From contig CAVQYE010000014.1 in the NCBI GenBank assembly GCA_963718065.1, positions 62,001 to 126,000 on the forward strand: a DNA stretch of 64,000 nucleotides, given 5' to 3'. The notes beneath the pieces are model-generated. The model was given only the letters and a program-made list of their open reading frames with translations. It ran no database searches and was not told the DNA's origin. The translations under genes were made by a program, and so were the position numbers. Positions 44,940 through 55,948 of the stretch are shown here, piece after piece. Position 1 is the stretch's first letter. Each line of letters begins with the position of its first letter. The DNA comes from CAVPGP01 sp963718065 (GTDB taxonomy: Bacteria > Actinomycetota > Thermoleophilia > Gaiellales > Gaiellaceae).

Positions 44940-45691
44940 GACTTTCGCGAGGACGTTCTCTCGTGCAGATCCGCCGCCCAGCCGTCGAGCTCGCGGCGGA
45001 GCAGGCGCCGATAGCCGCGCACGTGAGGCGTGTCGCGTGCCAGGTAGCCGGAGGTGACGAGCCGCTCGCCTGCCGGGCGCAGCGCCTCGACCGCCTCGAG
45101 CGAGATGTTCGCGACCGTGACGCCCGCACCCGGCAATTCGCCCTCGGTCGCGTCGAAGAGTCGCGTGTCGAGCCGCGCGCCGTTCGCCGCAGCGTTGCGC
45201 TCGGTCTCTTCGATCGCGGCCGGGTCGTCGTCGACCGCGGTCACCGGGCCGAAGCCGAGCGCAACGGCTGCGATCGAGAGCACGCCGGAACCGCAGCCGA
45301 CGTCCAGCAGGCTCGTCGGCTCGAGCTCCTGGAGCAGCTCGAGGCAAAGGCGCGTCGTCGGGTGGGCTCCGGTTCCGAACGCACGCCCGGGGTCGATGAC
45401 GACCACGATTGCGCCGGCCGGCGGGGGCTCCCACGGCGGCCCGATCCAGAGCGCTCCGATCCGGACCGGCCGGTGGAACTCGCGCCAGCGATCCTCCCAG
45501 CCCGGCTCGACCTCCTCGGCGTGCGAGGCGGGGAACTCGGCCGCCACTCGCTCGCCGGCCTCGCCGTACGCGGCGAGCTCGACGCTGTCGGCACGCTCGA
45601 TCTCCTCGAATCCTTCGGGGGCGAGCTCGACCAGTCGCGCCCGGGCCTCCTCGGCCTCGTCGAGCGGGACCGTGATCGCGACGCGCCTCAG
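44936..45691 (-). CDS. prmA: Ribosomal protein L11 methyltransferase
   Basis: 251 aa if it starts at a CTG overlapping the dnaJ stop as CTGA. SAM-binding domain: DPGRAFGTGAHPTTRLCLELL, LLDVGCGSGVLSIAAVALG, VTVANISLEAVEAL (NPPY-like N). The frame is open with family-like residues (VAITVPLDEAEEARARLVEL) from 45691, and no ATG, GTG or TTG lies between there and the dnaJ overlap. The first standard start is GTG at 45547, which would remove the N-terminal domain. I therefore favour the CTG, with moderate confidence in the start only. Confidence 0.85.
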   Translation of the reverse strand: MRRVAITVPLDEAEEARARLVELAPEGFEEIERADSVELAAYGEAGERVAAEFPASHAEEVEPGWEDRWREFHRPVRIGALWIGPPWEPPPAGAIVVVIDPGRAFGTGAHPTTRLCLELLQELEPTSLLDVGCGSGVLSIAAVALGFGPVTAVDDDPAAIEETERNAAANGARLDTRLFDATEGELPGAGVTVANISLEAVEALRPAGERLVTSGYLARDTPHVRGYRRLLRRELDGWAADLHERTSSRKS

Positions 45692-46803
45692 CGGAAGGCG
45701 CTCTTCAGCTTGTCGAAGAACCCCTCGTCGGCCTTGTAGGTGTCGTCCTGCGAGAGCCGCTCGAACTCCTCGAGCAGCTTCCGTTGCTCATCGGTGAGCC
45801 GGCGCGGCACGGTGACGTTGACGAGGATCCGGTGGTCGCCGCGGCCGAAGCCCTGGAGCACCGGCATCCCCTTGCCGCGCAGCACCCGCAGCTCGCCCGG
45901 CTGCGTGCCGGCCGCGAACTCGAGCGCAACGTCGCCGTCGAGCGTCGGCACCGTCCTCTCCGCCCCGACCGAGGCCTCGACGATATTGAGGTCGACGGTC
46001 GAGAAGATGTCGTTTCCCTGGCGGACGAAGCGCTCGTCCTCGCGGACGTGCACCTGGACGTAGACGTCGCCGTGGCTGCCGCCGAATGCGCCTGCGTGCC
46101 CTTCGCCGGAGAGGCGGATCCGCTGGCCGTCGTGGATGCCCGGCGGGATCGACACCTCGACGGTGCGCTCCTCGATCACGCGGCCGGCGCCCTGGCAGCT
46201 CTCGCACGGGTGCTCAACGACCTCGCCGCGGCCGCCGCAGTCGGGGCAGGCCTGGGTGCGCACGAACTGGCCGAAGACGCTCTGCGAGACCTGCTGCAGC
46301 CGCCCGGAGCCAGTGCACCTGACGCAGGCCGTCGGCGTCGTGCCCGGCTCGACGCCGGTCGCGTCGCATGTCTCGCACGGGACGGCCCCGCGGACGGGAA
46401 CCTGGCGCGTGACGCCGATCGCTGCCTCGGCGAGCTCGATGTCGACCTGCGCGGCGATGTCTCCGCCACGCGCGCGGCTGGCGCGACCGCCGCTGAAGAC
46501 GTCGTCGCCGAAGAAGGCGGAAAAGAGATCCGAGAGGCTGCCGAAGTCGAAGTGGCCCGGCGTGTAGCCGCCGCCGCGGAGGCCTGCGTGGCCGTATCGG
46601 TCGTAGAGTTGGCGCGTCTCCGTATTCGACAGCACCTCGTAGGCCTCGGTGATTTCGCGGAAGCGCTCCTCGGCGTCGGGCGCCTCCGAGACGTCGGGGT
46701 GCAGCTCGCGGGCGAGCCGGCGGAACGCCTTCTTGATTTGCTGCTCGTCGGCCTCGCGCGGCACGCCGAGCAGCTCGTAGTAGTCGCGCTCCGTCGTCGC
46801 CAT
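45688..46803 (-). CDS. dnaJ: Chaperone DnaJ
   Basis: 371 aa. J-domain with HPD (ARELHPDVSEAPDAE), Gly/Phe-rich linker (GHFDFGSLSDLFSAFFG), four zinc-finger repeats (CETCDATG, CVRCTGSG, CPDCGGRG, CESCQGAG), then the substrate-binding C-terminal domains (GDVYVQVHVREDERF, LRGKGMP). Co-chaperone of DnaK. It follows hrcA, the heat-shock repressor gene. TACGCT six bases before the ATG suggests its own leaderless promoter in addition to hrcA read-through. Confidence 0.96.
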   Translation of the reverse strand: MATTERDYYELLGVPREADEQQIKKAFRRLARELHPDVSEAPDAEERFREITEAYEVLSNTETRQLYDRYGHAGLRGGGYTPGHFDFGSLSDLFSAFFGDDVFSGGRASRARGGDIAAQVDIELAEAAIGVTRQVPVRGAVPCETCDATGVEPGTTPTACVRCTGSGRLQQVSQSVFGQFVRTQACPDCGGRGEVVEHPCESCQGAGRVIEERTVEVSIPPGIHDGQRIRLSGEGHAGAFGGSHGDVYVQVHVREDERFVRQGNDIFSTVDLNIVEASVGAERTVPTLDGDVALEFAAGTQPGELRVLRGKGMPVLQGFGRGDHRILVNVTVPRRLTDEQRKLLEEFERLSQDDTYKADEGFFDKLKSAFR

Positions 46804-46809
46804 CGTCGA

Positions 46810-46815
46810 AGCGTA
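46810..46815 (-). promoter_or_regulatory. Candidate -10 box for dnaJ (TACGCT, leaderless)
   Basis: TACGCT, six bases, ATG, in the 28-base gap after hrcA. Confidence 0.4.
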
Positions 46816-46831
46816 GCCCGGGTCCCGGGCG

Positions 46832-47878
46832 CTACTCCTCTGCGTAGACGTCTTCGACGAACCGGGACAGCTCGTGCGCCGCGGACCGAACGGAGCGAAT
46901 CGCCTTGTCGTAGTCCATGCGCAGCGGCCCGAGCAGGCTGACCGCACCGAGTGTCCGGTTCGTGAGACCGTACGACGCGCCGACGAGCGCGAGCTCGCGC
47001 ATGGCCGGGTGGTCGAGCTCGTCGCCGACGCGGACGAACGGCCGCCTCGGGTCGAGGGATTGCGCGATCAGGTCGAGTAGGGCGGCGCGCTTCTCCAGGA
47101 TCTCGAACAGGTCGCGGTACGAGGAGAGCTCGCTGCCGCGCGCCTGATCGAGCAGCGTCGCCGCACCGCCGACGAAGAGCCGCTGGTCGTCGTTCACGAG
47201 CTCGGTGAAGACGGGGCGGATCACGTCGAGGAACGCGCGCTCGCGCTGGGAGAGCCCGGAGTCCTCGAGCCGGCGGCGGAGCATGGTCGTTCCCGGCTGG
47301 AGCCCGCGCAGCTCCTCGTTCAGGTACTGCCCCGCCCACGAGACGAGGCCCGAGTCGAGCGGCTCGACGAACGCGAAGGTGCGTTTCGTTATCCCGCCGC
47401 TCGACGTGATCACGACCAGCATCACGAGCTGGGGCTGCAGCAGCAGCACCTCGACGTGGCGGATCGTGGCGGTGTTGGGAGCCGGCGCCGAGATGACCGC
47501 GAGCAGGTGCGTCACCTGCGAGAGCATCTCGGTCGTCTGCTGGAGTGCATCCTCGACCTCGCGGCGCAGGGTCGTGAGGTCGAGCGCGAACGCGCCCGGG
47601 CGCGGCTCGAGCCGGTCGAGCAGGCGGTCGACGTAGAACCGGTAACCCTGCTCGGTCGGAACGCGGCCCGCCGAGGTGTGCGGGTGCGTGAGCAGGCCGA
47701 TTCGCTCGAGCTCGGCGAGCTCGTGGCGCACGGTGGACGGCGACGCCGGGAGGCCCGTCTTCTCGACCAGCGACTTCGAGCCGACCGGCTCGCCGGTCTC
47801 GACGTGCTCGTCGACCACGAGTCGCAGGATCTCGCGCTGCCGCGCCGTCAGCTCGACGTCAGGAATGAATCGGTTCAT
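46832..47878 (-). CDS. hrcA: Heat-inducible transcription repressor HrcA
   Basis: 348 aa. N-terminal winged helix (LTARQREILRLVVDEHVETGEPVGSKSL, SPSTVRHELAELERIGLLTHPHTSAGRVPTEQGYRFYVD), then the HrcA dimerisation/effector domain (ISAPAPNTATIRHVEVL, FVGGAATLLDQ, GPLRMDYDKAIRSV). It normally binds CIRCE (TTAGCACTC-N9-GAGTGCTAA). I found no CIRCE upstream of hrcA or dnaJ here, so its targets are probably elsewhere (for example groESL). TAAACT eight bases before the ATG. Confidence 0.95.
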   Translation of the reverse strand: MNRFIPDVELTARQREILRLVVDEHVETGEPVGSKSLVEKTGLPASPSTVRHELAELERIGLLTHPHTSAGRVPTEQGYRFYVDRLLDRLEPRPGAFALDLTTLRREVEDALQQTTEMLSQVTHLLAVISAPAPNTATIRHVEVLLLQPQLVMLVVITSSGGITKRTFAFVEPLDSGLVSWAGQYLNEELRGLQPGTTMLRRRLEDSGLSQRERAFLDVIRPVFTELVNDDQRLFVGGAATLLDQARGSELSSYRDLFEILEKRAALLDLIAQSLDPRRPFVRVGDELDHPAMRELALVGASYGLTNRTLGAVSLLGPLRMDYDKAIRSVRSAAHELSRFVEDVYAEE

Positions 47879-47886
47879 TTGCAGGA

Positions 47887-47892
47887 AGTTTA
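47887..47892 (-). promoter_or_regulatory. Candidate -10 box for hrcA (TAAACT)
   Basis: TAAACT eight bases before the ATG, overlapping the hemW stop codon. No Shine-Dalgarno sequence. Confidence 0.4.
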
Positions 47893-49022
47893 GCCTGCAT
47901 CCAGCGCGAGCAGCTCTGCCGTGACGGCACCGCCGACGAAACGGCCGCGCTCGGTGAGCACGATGCTCTCGCCGCCGGCCGTGCGCGTGGCAAGACCGAG
48001 CTCCTCGATCCGCGCGAGCGCGCCGCGATCGAACGCGTCCTCGAGCCCCGCGAGGACGAGCGGCTCGTCGAGGCGCAGGCCCAGCATCACTCGCTCGGTG
48101 TGCCGGGTCAGGTCGTCGATCGGCTCGAGCTCGCGTTCGGGCGCGGAGCCGCGAGACAGCGCCTCCACGTATGGCGCAAGGCGTGGCGTGTTCCGCCGCC
48201 GAACGTTCTCGATTGTGCTGACGGCGCCCACGCCGAGGCCGAGGTAGTCACGTCCGAGCCAGTAGCCGAGGTTGTGACGCGCGCGGAGGTCGCGCCCGCG
48301 CGCCCGCGCGCCGGTCAGGCAGAAGTTCGCCGTCTCGTACCAGCGATAGCCGGCGGCAGTGAGTGTCTCGACGACCTGCTCGAAGTAGGTCTCCATCGCG
48401 TCTGCCTGGCGTGCGAGCTCGTCTCCGTGGGCGTGCGTGAAGCGCGTTCCGGGCTTCGCTTCCAGCTCGTAGCAGGAGAGGTGCTCCGGCTCCAGCGCCA
48501 GGGCCTCTGCGAGGTCGCGTTCGAGATCGGCGGAGCTCTGGCCCGGAATGCCGTAGATGAGATCAAGCGAGATGTTGGCGAAACCGGCATCTCTCAGAAC
48601 GTGCACGGACCGGCGGACGTCGTCGGGCCCTGAGCGTCGTTCGAGCACGTCCAGAAGGGCGGTGTTGAAAGATTGTGCGCCTATTGAGACACGATTGACG
48701 CCGTTTTCGGACAGGAGCCGGGCCAGTTCGGGCGTGACGGTTTCCGGGTTCGCCTCGACCGTGACCTCCCGCGCGTGCGGCAGGCCCTGGAGGAGCCGCG
48801 CGAGCGCAGCCGGTTCGGTGAAAGTCGGGGTGCCGCCGCCGACGAAGATCGTCTCGAGCTCGGGAGCGAGCGACCCGCGCTCGAGCTCCAGCTCGGCGAG
48901 GAGCGCGTCGACGTACGGGGCATGTTGCTCGGCGCGGCCGACGGCCGTGACGAAGTCGCAGTAGCCGCAGCGATGCGCGCAGAAGGGAAGGTGCACGTAG
49001 AGATGCCGGGCGCCGAGGCTCG

Positions 49023-49026
<4 letters not shown>
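47890..49026 (-). CDS. hemW: HemW-like radical SAM heme chaperone
   Basis: 378 aa. Radical SAM motif C-x3-C-x2-C in FCAHRCGYCDF, then IFVGGGTPTF, EANPETV, RVSIGAQSF and DLIYGIPGQS. The C-terminal HemN/HemW wing ends LGVGAVSTIENVRRRNTP. HemW inserts or transfers heme rather than performing coproporphyrinogen oxidation. The conserved hrcA-hemW-lepA neighbourhood fits that assignment. ATG start overlaps the lepA stop as ATGA. Confidence 0.92.
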
Positions 49027-50810
<1,784 letters not shown>

Positions 50811-50812
50811 GG

Positions 50813-52387
50813 CTACGCGGGCCGGCTTCGGCGCCTCAACGCTAGCAACGCATCTAGCTCGCGAACCCCGAGCGCGCGGGCGCCGGCGAAGTAGACGAGG
50901 CCGCCGACGACGAGGGCGGAGCCGAGTGAGGCGATCTGAGCCAGGGCCGACCGGCCGAGCAGGTCGTCGAGCGGGCGCCAGACGAGATAGGAGACGATCG
51001 CGAGCGGCACGGACGCCGCGACGATCTTCAGTGTCGCCTTTGTGGTCTCGCCTAGCTCGAAGTGACCGAGTCGACGGCGAAGGAACCAGAACAGCAACGC
51101 GGTGCCGATGATGTTGACGACGGACGTGGCGAGCGGGATCCCCCAGACGCCAAGGCGATAGAAGACCGCATCGAGCAACGCGTTCGCGCCCAGGTTCGCC
51201 AGGGCGACGGCGGTCGGGATCCAGTTGGACTGGAGGCTGAAGAACGCCCGGTTCAGCAGCAGCATCATCCCGTTGAAGGTGAGCCCGATGCAGAAGGCGG
51301 CGAGGGCGCCGGCGACGACGCGCGTCTGCGCCGCGTCGAAGGCGCCGCGCTCGTACAGCAGCCGGATGATCGGCTCGGCGAGCACGGCGGAGACGACGCT
51401 CGCCGGGACGAGGAGGAAGGAGATCTGGCGGAGGCCGAGTGAAACCATGTGCCGGAAACCGTCCAGATCCCCGCGGGTCGCGAGCCGTGACAGCGACGGG
51501 AAGAGGACAGTCGCCACGGCGACCGAGAACACGCCTTGCGGGAGCATGTAGACCCGGAACGCCTTGTCGATCGCGGTCGGCGCCAGGCTCCCGTCGATCA
51601 AGCGGGAGGCGAAGATCGAGTCGATGACGGCGTTGACGTTGATCAGCCCGAGCCCGAGCGTCACGGGCAACATCAGCTTGAAGACTCGCGCGACGGCGGG
51701 GTCGCGCCAGTCGAGCACGAAGTGGAGGCGATCGTCGAGACCGCGAAGCCACGGGATCGGCAGCAGCACCTGGATCACCGTGCCGACGAGGATCGAGCCG
51801 GCATAGACGTAGAGCTTCGCGTCGTCGCCGGAGACGTGAGGGACGCCGAGGACGAGGCCGAGAATGATCGCGAGGTTCCAGAAGACGGGCGTCAGCGCCG
51901 GCACCGTGAACTCGCCGTAGCTGTTGAGGATGCCCACGACGATGCCGGAGATGCCGAGCAGCCCCACGATCGGGAAGAGGACCCGTGAGAGGCTGACGGC
52001 GAGGTCCACGTCGCCGCCCGGGTCCCCGAATGGCCTGATCACGAGCGGCGCCAGCAGGATAAAGATCGCCGTCAGCGCTCCGAGCCCGAGCAGCATCAAC
52101 CAGAAGAGGGTCGATGCGACGCGCCAGGCGCGCTTGCGCTCACCTTTCTCGAGCAGCTCGCTGAAGACGGGCACGAATGCAGACGAGAGGGCTGCATCCG
52201 CGACGAGCGCGCGGACGAGATTCGGGATCTGGAACGCGACGGTGAACGCGTTGATCTTCCCGGCGGCGCCGAAGTAGTAGGAGGCGACGATCTCGCGGAC
52301 GAGGCCGAAGATGCGGGAGAGGCCTGTGGCGAGGGCGACGATCGCCGTTGACAGGGCGAGCCGACGGCGCGAGTCCCGCTCCTCCAC
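50813..52387 (-). CDS. murJ: Lipid II flippase MurJ
   Basis: 524 aa, about 14 membrane helices. It flips the peptidoglycan precursor lipid II across the membrane. Family motifs: TGLSRIFGLVREIVASYYFGA, FQIPNLVRALVADAALSSAFVPVFSE, RVYMLPQGVFSVAVATVLFPSLSRLA, LLYERGAFDA and FSLQSNWIP. The GTG at 52387 is chosen because TATACT lies six bases upstream; an in-frame upstream start is also open. Plain MurJ length without the large actinobacterial pseudokinase extension. Confidence 0.95.
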   Translation of the reverse strand: MEERDSRRRLALSTAIVALATGLSRIFGLVREIVASYYFGAAGKINAFTVAFQIPNLVRALVADAALSSAFVPVFSELLEKGERKRAWRVASTLFWLMLLGLGALTAIFILLAPLVIRPFGDPGGDVDLAVSLSRVLFPIVGLLGISGIVVGILNSYGEFTVPALTPVFWNLAIILGLVLGVPHVSGDDAKLYVYAGSILVGTVIQVLLPIPWLRGLDDRLHFVLDWRDPAVARVFKLMLPVTLGLGLINVNAVIDSIFASRLIDGSLAPTAIDKAFRVYMLPQGVFSVAVATVLFPSLSRLATRGDLDGFRHMVSLGLRQISFLLVPASVVSAVLAEPIIRLLYERGAFDAAQTRVVAGALAAFCIGLTFNGMMLLLNRAFFSLQSNWIPTAVALANLGANALLDAVFYRLGVWGIPLATSVVNIIGTALLFWFLRRRLGHFELGETTKATLKIVAASVPLAIVSYLVWRPLDDLLGRSALAQIASLGSALVVGGLVYFAGARALGVRELDALLALRRRSRPA

Positions 52388-52393
52388 GCCGCG

Positions 52394-52399
52394 AGTATA
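52394..52399 (-). promoter_or_regulatory. Candidate -10 box for murJ (TATACT, leaderless)
   Basis: TATACT, six bases, GTG. It matches the bacterial consensus in five of six positions (TATAAT) and has the spacing expected for a transcript starting at the start codon. Confidence 0.55.
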
Positions 52400-52571
52400 G
52401 GGAGCACGGTGGTCGCGGCCTGTGGACGCTTCGTGCGAGAGATTTCCCGCTTGCGTCACGGTCCTGTCACAAATTTCTGATTAGGATCGACGGTGGGTGG
52501 TGGGTCGGGGTGCCCCAGCGGATCGGTGGCTTTTTCGCTGGCCGGGAGCCGCGCTTTGCTACCATCGCGGC

Positions 52572-52588
52572 GCCCGCGGGTTGCGGGC
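52572..52588 (+). promoter_or_regulatory. Hairpin in the rpsT leader
   Basis: GCCCGC-GGGTT-GCGGGC followed by TCTTTCT and the rpsT ATG. The stem ends seven bases before the start codon and would mask the ribosome site. S20 synthesis is known to be autoregulated in E. coli, so a translational control role here is a reasonable guess. A pyrimidine tract also allows an attenuator. Confidence 0.45.
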
Positions 52589-52595
52589 TCTTTCT

Positions 52596-52856
52596 ATGCC
52601 GAACATCAATCAGCAGAAGAAGCGCGTTCGCTCCGCCGCTCGCCAGCGGCTCGAGAACCTGCGCTACCGGTCGACGATCAAGACGCTGACGAAGCGCCTG
52701 CAGACGACCGTCGAGGCGGGCGACAAGGAGCGCGTCGCAGCCGAGCAGCGTGAGCTCGTGCGTCTGATCGACAAGGCGTCGGCCCGCGGCTCACTGCACA
52801 AGAACGCCGCTGCGCGCAAGAAGTCTCAGGTCGCGCGCATCACGTCCGCCGAATAG
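52596..52856 (+). CDS. rpsT: 30S ribosomal protein S20
   Basis: 86 aa. Primary 16S rRNA-binding protein. Typical sequence: MPNINQQKKRVRSAARQR, LRYRSTIKTLTKRL, KGSLHKN-like ARGSLHKNAAARKKSQVAR. Transcribed against its neighbours murJ and holA, the common position for rpsT in this cluster. A hairpin precedes the start codon. It converges on holA with 8 bases between stops. Confidence 0.97.
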   Translation: MPNINQQKKRVRSAARQRLENLRYRSTIKTLTKRLQTTVEAGDKERVAAEQRELVRLIDKASARGSLHKNAAARKKSQVARITSAE

Positions 52857-52864
52857 CCCGCCAG

Positions 52865-53854
52865 CTAGCCGGCGACTCTCACCGGTGCCTCGCGGCGCCG
52901 CGTGATGTCGATCAGCGCCCGCTCGAGCTCGAGCTCGGGAGCGAGCCTCGAGCCGCCTTTGAGCGCGAAGTCGAGCCTCGCGAGCCGGAGCGTCACATCC
53001 CGCAGTTCGTCGACGCCGAAGTTGCGCGCGTGTCCGAAGGCCTTCTCGGCCGCGAACGGGTGGATCTTCAGCCGGGTCGCGGCATCCTTCGGACGGAGGC
53101 CCTCGGCGTCGAGCGTCTGGCAGGCACGGACGCGCGCGACGTGACCGCCGAGCAGCCCGACGACGCGCGGAATGGTGCGCGAATGCGGATCGCCGCTCCG
53201 CTCGAGCAGCGCCTCGCAGGCGTCGAGGACGCGACGGACGTCACGGGTGCCCCAGGCGTCGGTGAGCACGAATGCCGACGTCTCCGCGCGTGGCGGGACG
53301 AGCGTCTCCACCTCCCGCTCCGTGATCGCCTCGCCGTCGGCCCACGTCGTCAACTTGTCGACCTCGGTCGCGAGCTCGTGCAGGTTCTCGCCCACGAGCT
53401 CGACGAGGGCGCGGCACGCGTCGGCGTCGGCCGCGACGCCGTGCAACTTGAACTGCTCGGCGACCCAGCGCGGCAGGTCTCGCTTCGAGACGTCCCAGTG
53501 GCGCGCCTCGCCGACCTTGGCGCAGGCCTTCGCGAGCGCAGAATCGCGCTTCACCTCGGCACCGGCGAGAGCCAGCACCGTGTCCGGCGTCGGACTCGCG
53601 AGATACGCCGCGATCGCCTTCGCGTCCGCCGCCTTCCAGGCTTCGACGCCCTCGACGACGATCAGCCGTCCACCGTCTCCGAAGAGGCCCATCGCGTTCG
53701 CGGAGCCCACCACGTCCTCCCCACTCACAGCGGCCGCGGCGTGGAACTCGACCGCATCCGGAGCAAAGCGGCCGCGGAGACGGCGCAGTGCACGCTCGAT
53801 CTTCGGCCTGTCCGAGCCGGCGAGCAGATAGACGGGCTTCAGTTCGTCTGCCAC
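52865..53854 (-). CDS. holA: DNA polymerase III delta subunit
   Basis: 329 aa. Clamp-loader subunit that opens the beta clamp. Conserved pattern: ELKPVYLLAGSDRPKIERALRRL near the N-terminus, GGRLIVVEGVEAWK, ARHWDVSKRDLPRWV, LVELVGENLHELATEVDKLTTWA, and a helical C-terminal collar domain. GTG start lies 16 bases inside the comEC 3' end. comEA-comEC-holA-rpsT is a widespread order. Confidence 0.93.
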   Translation of the reverse strand: MADELKPVYLLAGSDRPKIERALRRLRGRFAPDAVEFHAAAAVSGEDVVGSANAMGLFGDGGRLIVVEGVEAWKAADAKAIAAYLASPTPDTVLALAGAEVKRDSALAKACAKVGEARHWDVSKRDLPRWVAEQFKLHGVAADADACRALVELVGENLHELATEVDKLTTWADGEAITEREVETLVPPRAETSAFVLTDAWGTRDVRRVLDACEALLERSGDPHSRTIPRVVGLLGGHVARVRACQTLDAEGLRPKDAATRLKIHPFAAEKAFGHARNFGVDELRDVTLRLARLDFALKGGSRLAPELELERALIDITRRREAPVRVAG

Positions 53855-55269
53855 CGCCGCAAAGCATAGGCGCCGGCTGCGAGAGCGCCACCCAGGATCA
53901 GCGCGGCGGCCGGCGCCGACTGCACCGTGGCGAACGGGAGCCCGCCGACGAGCCGCGCGCAGCCGGCCAGGTACGCCGCACACCAGCCGTTGAGCCAGGC
54001 GACGCCCACTGCAGCCCCGGGTGAGATCGGCGTCAACGCCGCTGCGAGAAACGACAGGCCGAGGAGAGGAATCACCACGGGAGCCGCGAGCGCGTTCGCC
54101 GGCACCGAGAGCAGCGGAATGGCGCCGAACTGCAGCCAGAGCACGGGCGCGGTCGCGACGCCGCACGCAGTGGAGATCGCCACAAGCTCGCGGAGCCCGC
54201 GCGGCAGCGGATACCCCTCGAGCCGGTCAGCCAGCACCGGCGCGAGGACGAAGATCGCGACGACCGCTGCGAAAGACAGCTGGAAGCCCGGGTCGAGCAC
54301 CGTGTAGGGATTCCAGATCAGCAGCGCCAGAGCCCCTAGGAGCAGGAAGTACCAGCGATCGCGCGGGCGCGCAGCGAGCCACGCCAGCGATCCGAGCGAC
54401 CCGGCGACACCGGCTCGCACGACAGACGGCTGCGGGCCGACGGCGAGGACGTAGCCGAGAATCGCGAGCAGCGCGACGACCTCGGCGAGCAGCCGCGGGA
54501 TCCCGAGCAACCAGGCGAGCGCGAGCGCCCCACCGGCGACCAGCACCACGTTCTGTCCCGAGACGGCAAGCAGGTGATAGAGCCCCGACGATCGGAAGCG
54601 GTCACGAAGCTCGCTCGAGAGACCGCTGTCGTCCCCGAGCACGACGCCCTCGACGAGTCCGCGGCGCTCGCCCGCGAGCCCCGGCGCGATCGAGCCGCTC
54701 AAGCGCTCGCGCAGGACGTCGGAGACGTGGCCGAGGCCTTCCCGGTGGCCGATCTGACGCCAGGCGTCGACGTGCAGCACCACGTGGACGCCGTGGCGGC
54801 GCAGCCACGCCGCCTCGTCGAAGCCGTCTTCAGGCCCGCGCGGCAGGCGCACGACGGCAAGTGTGTCGAGGACAGCTCCCTGCGGCGGCGCCCGGCCTCG
54901 GGGCAGCTCCAGGAGCACAGGCTCGGAAAGCGGCCGTTCGCGGAAGGCGCGCACGCGACCCTGGACGCGGACGCCGAAGCGGCCGACGCGCGCGGGTGCG
55001 GTCGTCACGACCGTGGCGCGACCCGCCTCGTCGACGCGCGCTGCGAGCGGACTTCGGTCGAGGGCGTCGAGACGGAGACTTCCCCACCACCAGCCCACGG
55101 CGGCGACGGCGACGCACAACGCCACCTGCCGGTGCTCGGCGCCGGCGAGAGCCGCGGCGACGAAGCCCGCGACCACGATCGCCCCGCCGACGGTGCCGAC
55201 CCGGATCCCGGACGCCAGCGCGAGCCCACAGCAGGCGGCGAGAGCCGGCAGGTGCGGCCGTCCGCTCAC
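53839..55269 (-). CDS. comEC: ComEC/Rec2-family protein lacking the C-terminal metallo-beta-lactamase domain
   Basis: 476 aa. N-terminal DUF4131/OB part (RVGRFGVRVQGRVRAFRERPLSEPVLLEL) followed by the Competence domain with many helices: SGLYHLLAVSGQNVVLVAGG, YVLAVGPQPSVVRAGV, NPYTVLDPGFQLSFAAV. It stops after the membrane region, with no HxHxDH nuclease-like domain. The domain is also absent from the sequence immediately downstream. ComEC forms the inner-membrane DNA channel. GTG start overlaps comEA as GTGA. Confidence 0.93.
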   Translation of the reverse strand: MSGRPHLPALAACCGLALASGIRVGTVGGAIVVAGFVAAALAGAEHRQVALCVAVAAVGWWWGSLRLDALDRSPLAARVDEAGRATVVTTAPARVGRFGVRVQGRVRAFRERPLSEPVLLELPRGRAPPQGAVLDTLAVVRLPRGPEDGFDEAAWLRRHGVHVVLHVDAWRQIGHREGLGHVSDVLRERLSGSIAPGLAGERRGLVEGVVLGDDSGLSSELRDRFRSSGLYHLLAVSGQNVVLVAGGALALAWLLGIPRLLAEVVALLAILGYVLAVGPQPSVVRAGVAGSLGSLAWLAARPRDRWYFLLLGALALLIWNPYTVLDPGFQLSFAAVVAIFVLAPVLADRLEGYPLPRGLRELVAISTACGVATAPVLWLQFGAIPLLSVPANALAAPVVIPLLGLSFLAAALTPISPGAAVGVAWLNGWCAAYLAGCARLVGGLPFATVQSAPAAALILGGALAAGAYALRRWQTN

Positions 55270-55883
55270 GGCTCGGCGAGACCTCGCAGCTGCTCGATCC
55301 GCGCCGCGCCGATGCCCGGGATTGCGTCCAGATCGTCGAGGGCGGTGTACGGCCCGTGCTGCTGGCGGTAGTCGATGATCTTCTGCGCCGTCACCGGCCC
55401 GACCCCGGGCAGCGCATCGAGATCGGCAGCCGACGCGGAGTTGAGATGCACCGGTCCGCCGGCCACTCCACCCGGGGCCGCGCCGGCACCCGAGCCCGGC
55501 GCGGCGCCGCCGCGGCGCGGGACGACGATCTGGACGCCATCCGAGAGCGGCGCCGCGAGGTTCACGAGCGACGTGTCCGCGTGACGCGTGGCGCCACCCG
55601 CCCGCGCCACAGCGTCGGCGACGCGCGAGCCCTGTGGCAGTCGGTACAACCCTGGGCGCCGCACGGCTCCAACCACATCCACGACGAGCGCCGCGGCCGC
55701 CGCCGGTGCCGCAGGCGCACCGAGAGAAGCGGGCGCCGAAGCCACCTGCACCGGCGGACGCACGAGCGGGTGCTCCGCGGGAGCCCCGGCCGACGCGAGC
55801 AACCGTCCTGCCAGCAGCGCGACGACGGCCAAGGCAGCCGCCGCGACGACCTGGCGGCGGCGTCCGTGCAGGCGATCGAGCAT
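55266..55883 (-). CDS. comEA: Competence protein ComEA, DNA receptor
   Basis: 205 aa. One N-terminal membrane helix (about residues 12-32), SLBB domain (VVDVVGAVRRPGLYRLPQGSRVADAVARAGG), a Gly/Ala-rich linker, then tandem helix-hairpin-helix motifs (VHLNSASAADLDALPGVGPVTAQKI, LDDLDAIPGIGAARI) that bind DNA. ATG preceded directly by GAGGAG. Together with comEC it suggests at least the core of a DNA-uptake system. The 12-mer CGCACGTGTCTG lies 25 bases upstream. Confidence 0.94.
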   Translation of the reverse strand: MLDRLHGRRRQVVAAAALAVVALLAGRLLASAGAPAEHPLVRPPVQVASAPASLGAPAAPAAAAALVVDVVGAVRRPGLYRLPQGSRVADAVARAGGATRHADTSLVNLAAPLSDGVQIVVPRRGGAAPGSGAGAAPGGVAGGPVHLNSASAADLDALPGVGPVTAQKIIDYRQQHGPYTALDDLDAIPGIGAARIEQLRGLAEP

Positions 55884-55907
55884 CTCCTCGATGATCGCGG
55901 CGACAGC

Positions 55908-55919
55908 CGCACGTGTCTG
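55908..55919 (-). repeat. Dispersed 12-mer upstream of comEA
   Basis: CAGACACGTGCG on the minus strand, within the adjacent stretch TTTGTGACAGACACGTGCG, 25 bases before the comEA ATG. A TTTGTGACAG also lies upstream of murJ (about 52468). Confidence 0.5.
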
Positions 55920-55948
55920 TCACAAATCTGGAACGAAAGTGTCCGCGC

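Noticed and set aside
46832..47920. CIRCE operator for HrcA
   Set aside because: No TTAGCACTC-N9-GAGTGCTAA or close variant is present upstream of hrcA or dnaJ.
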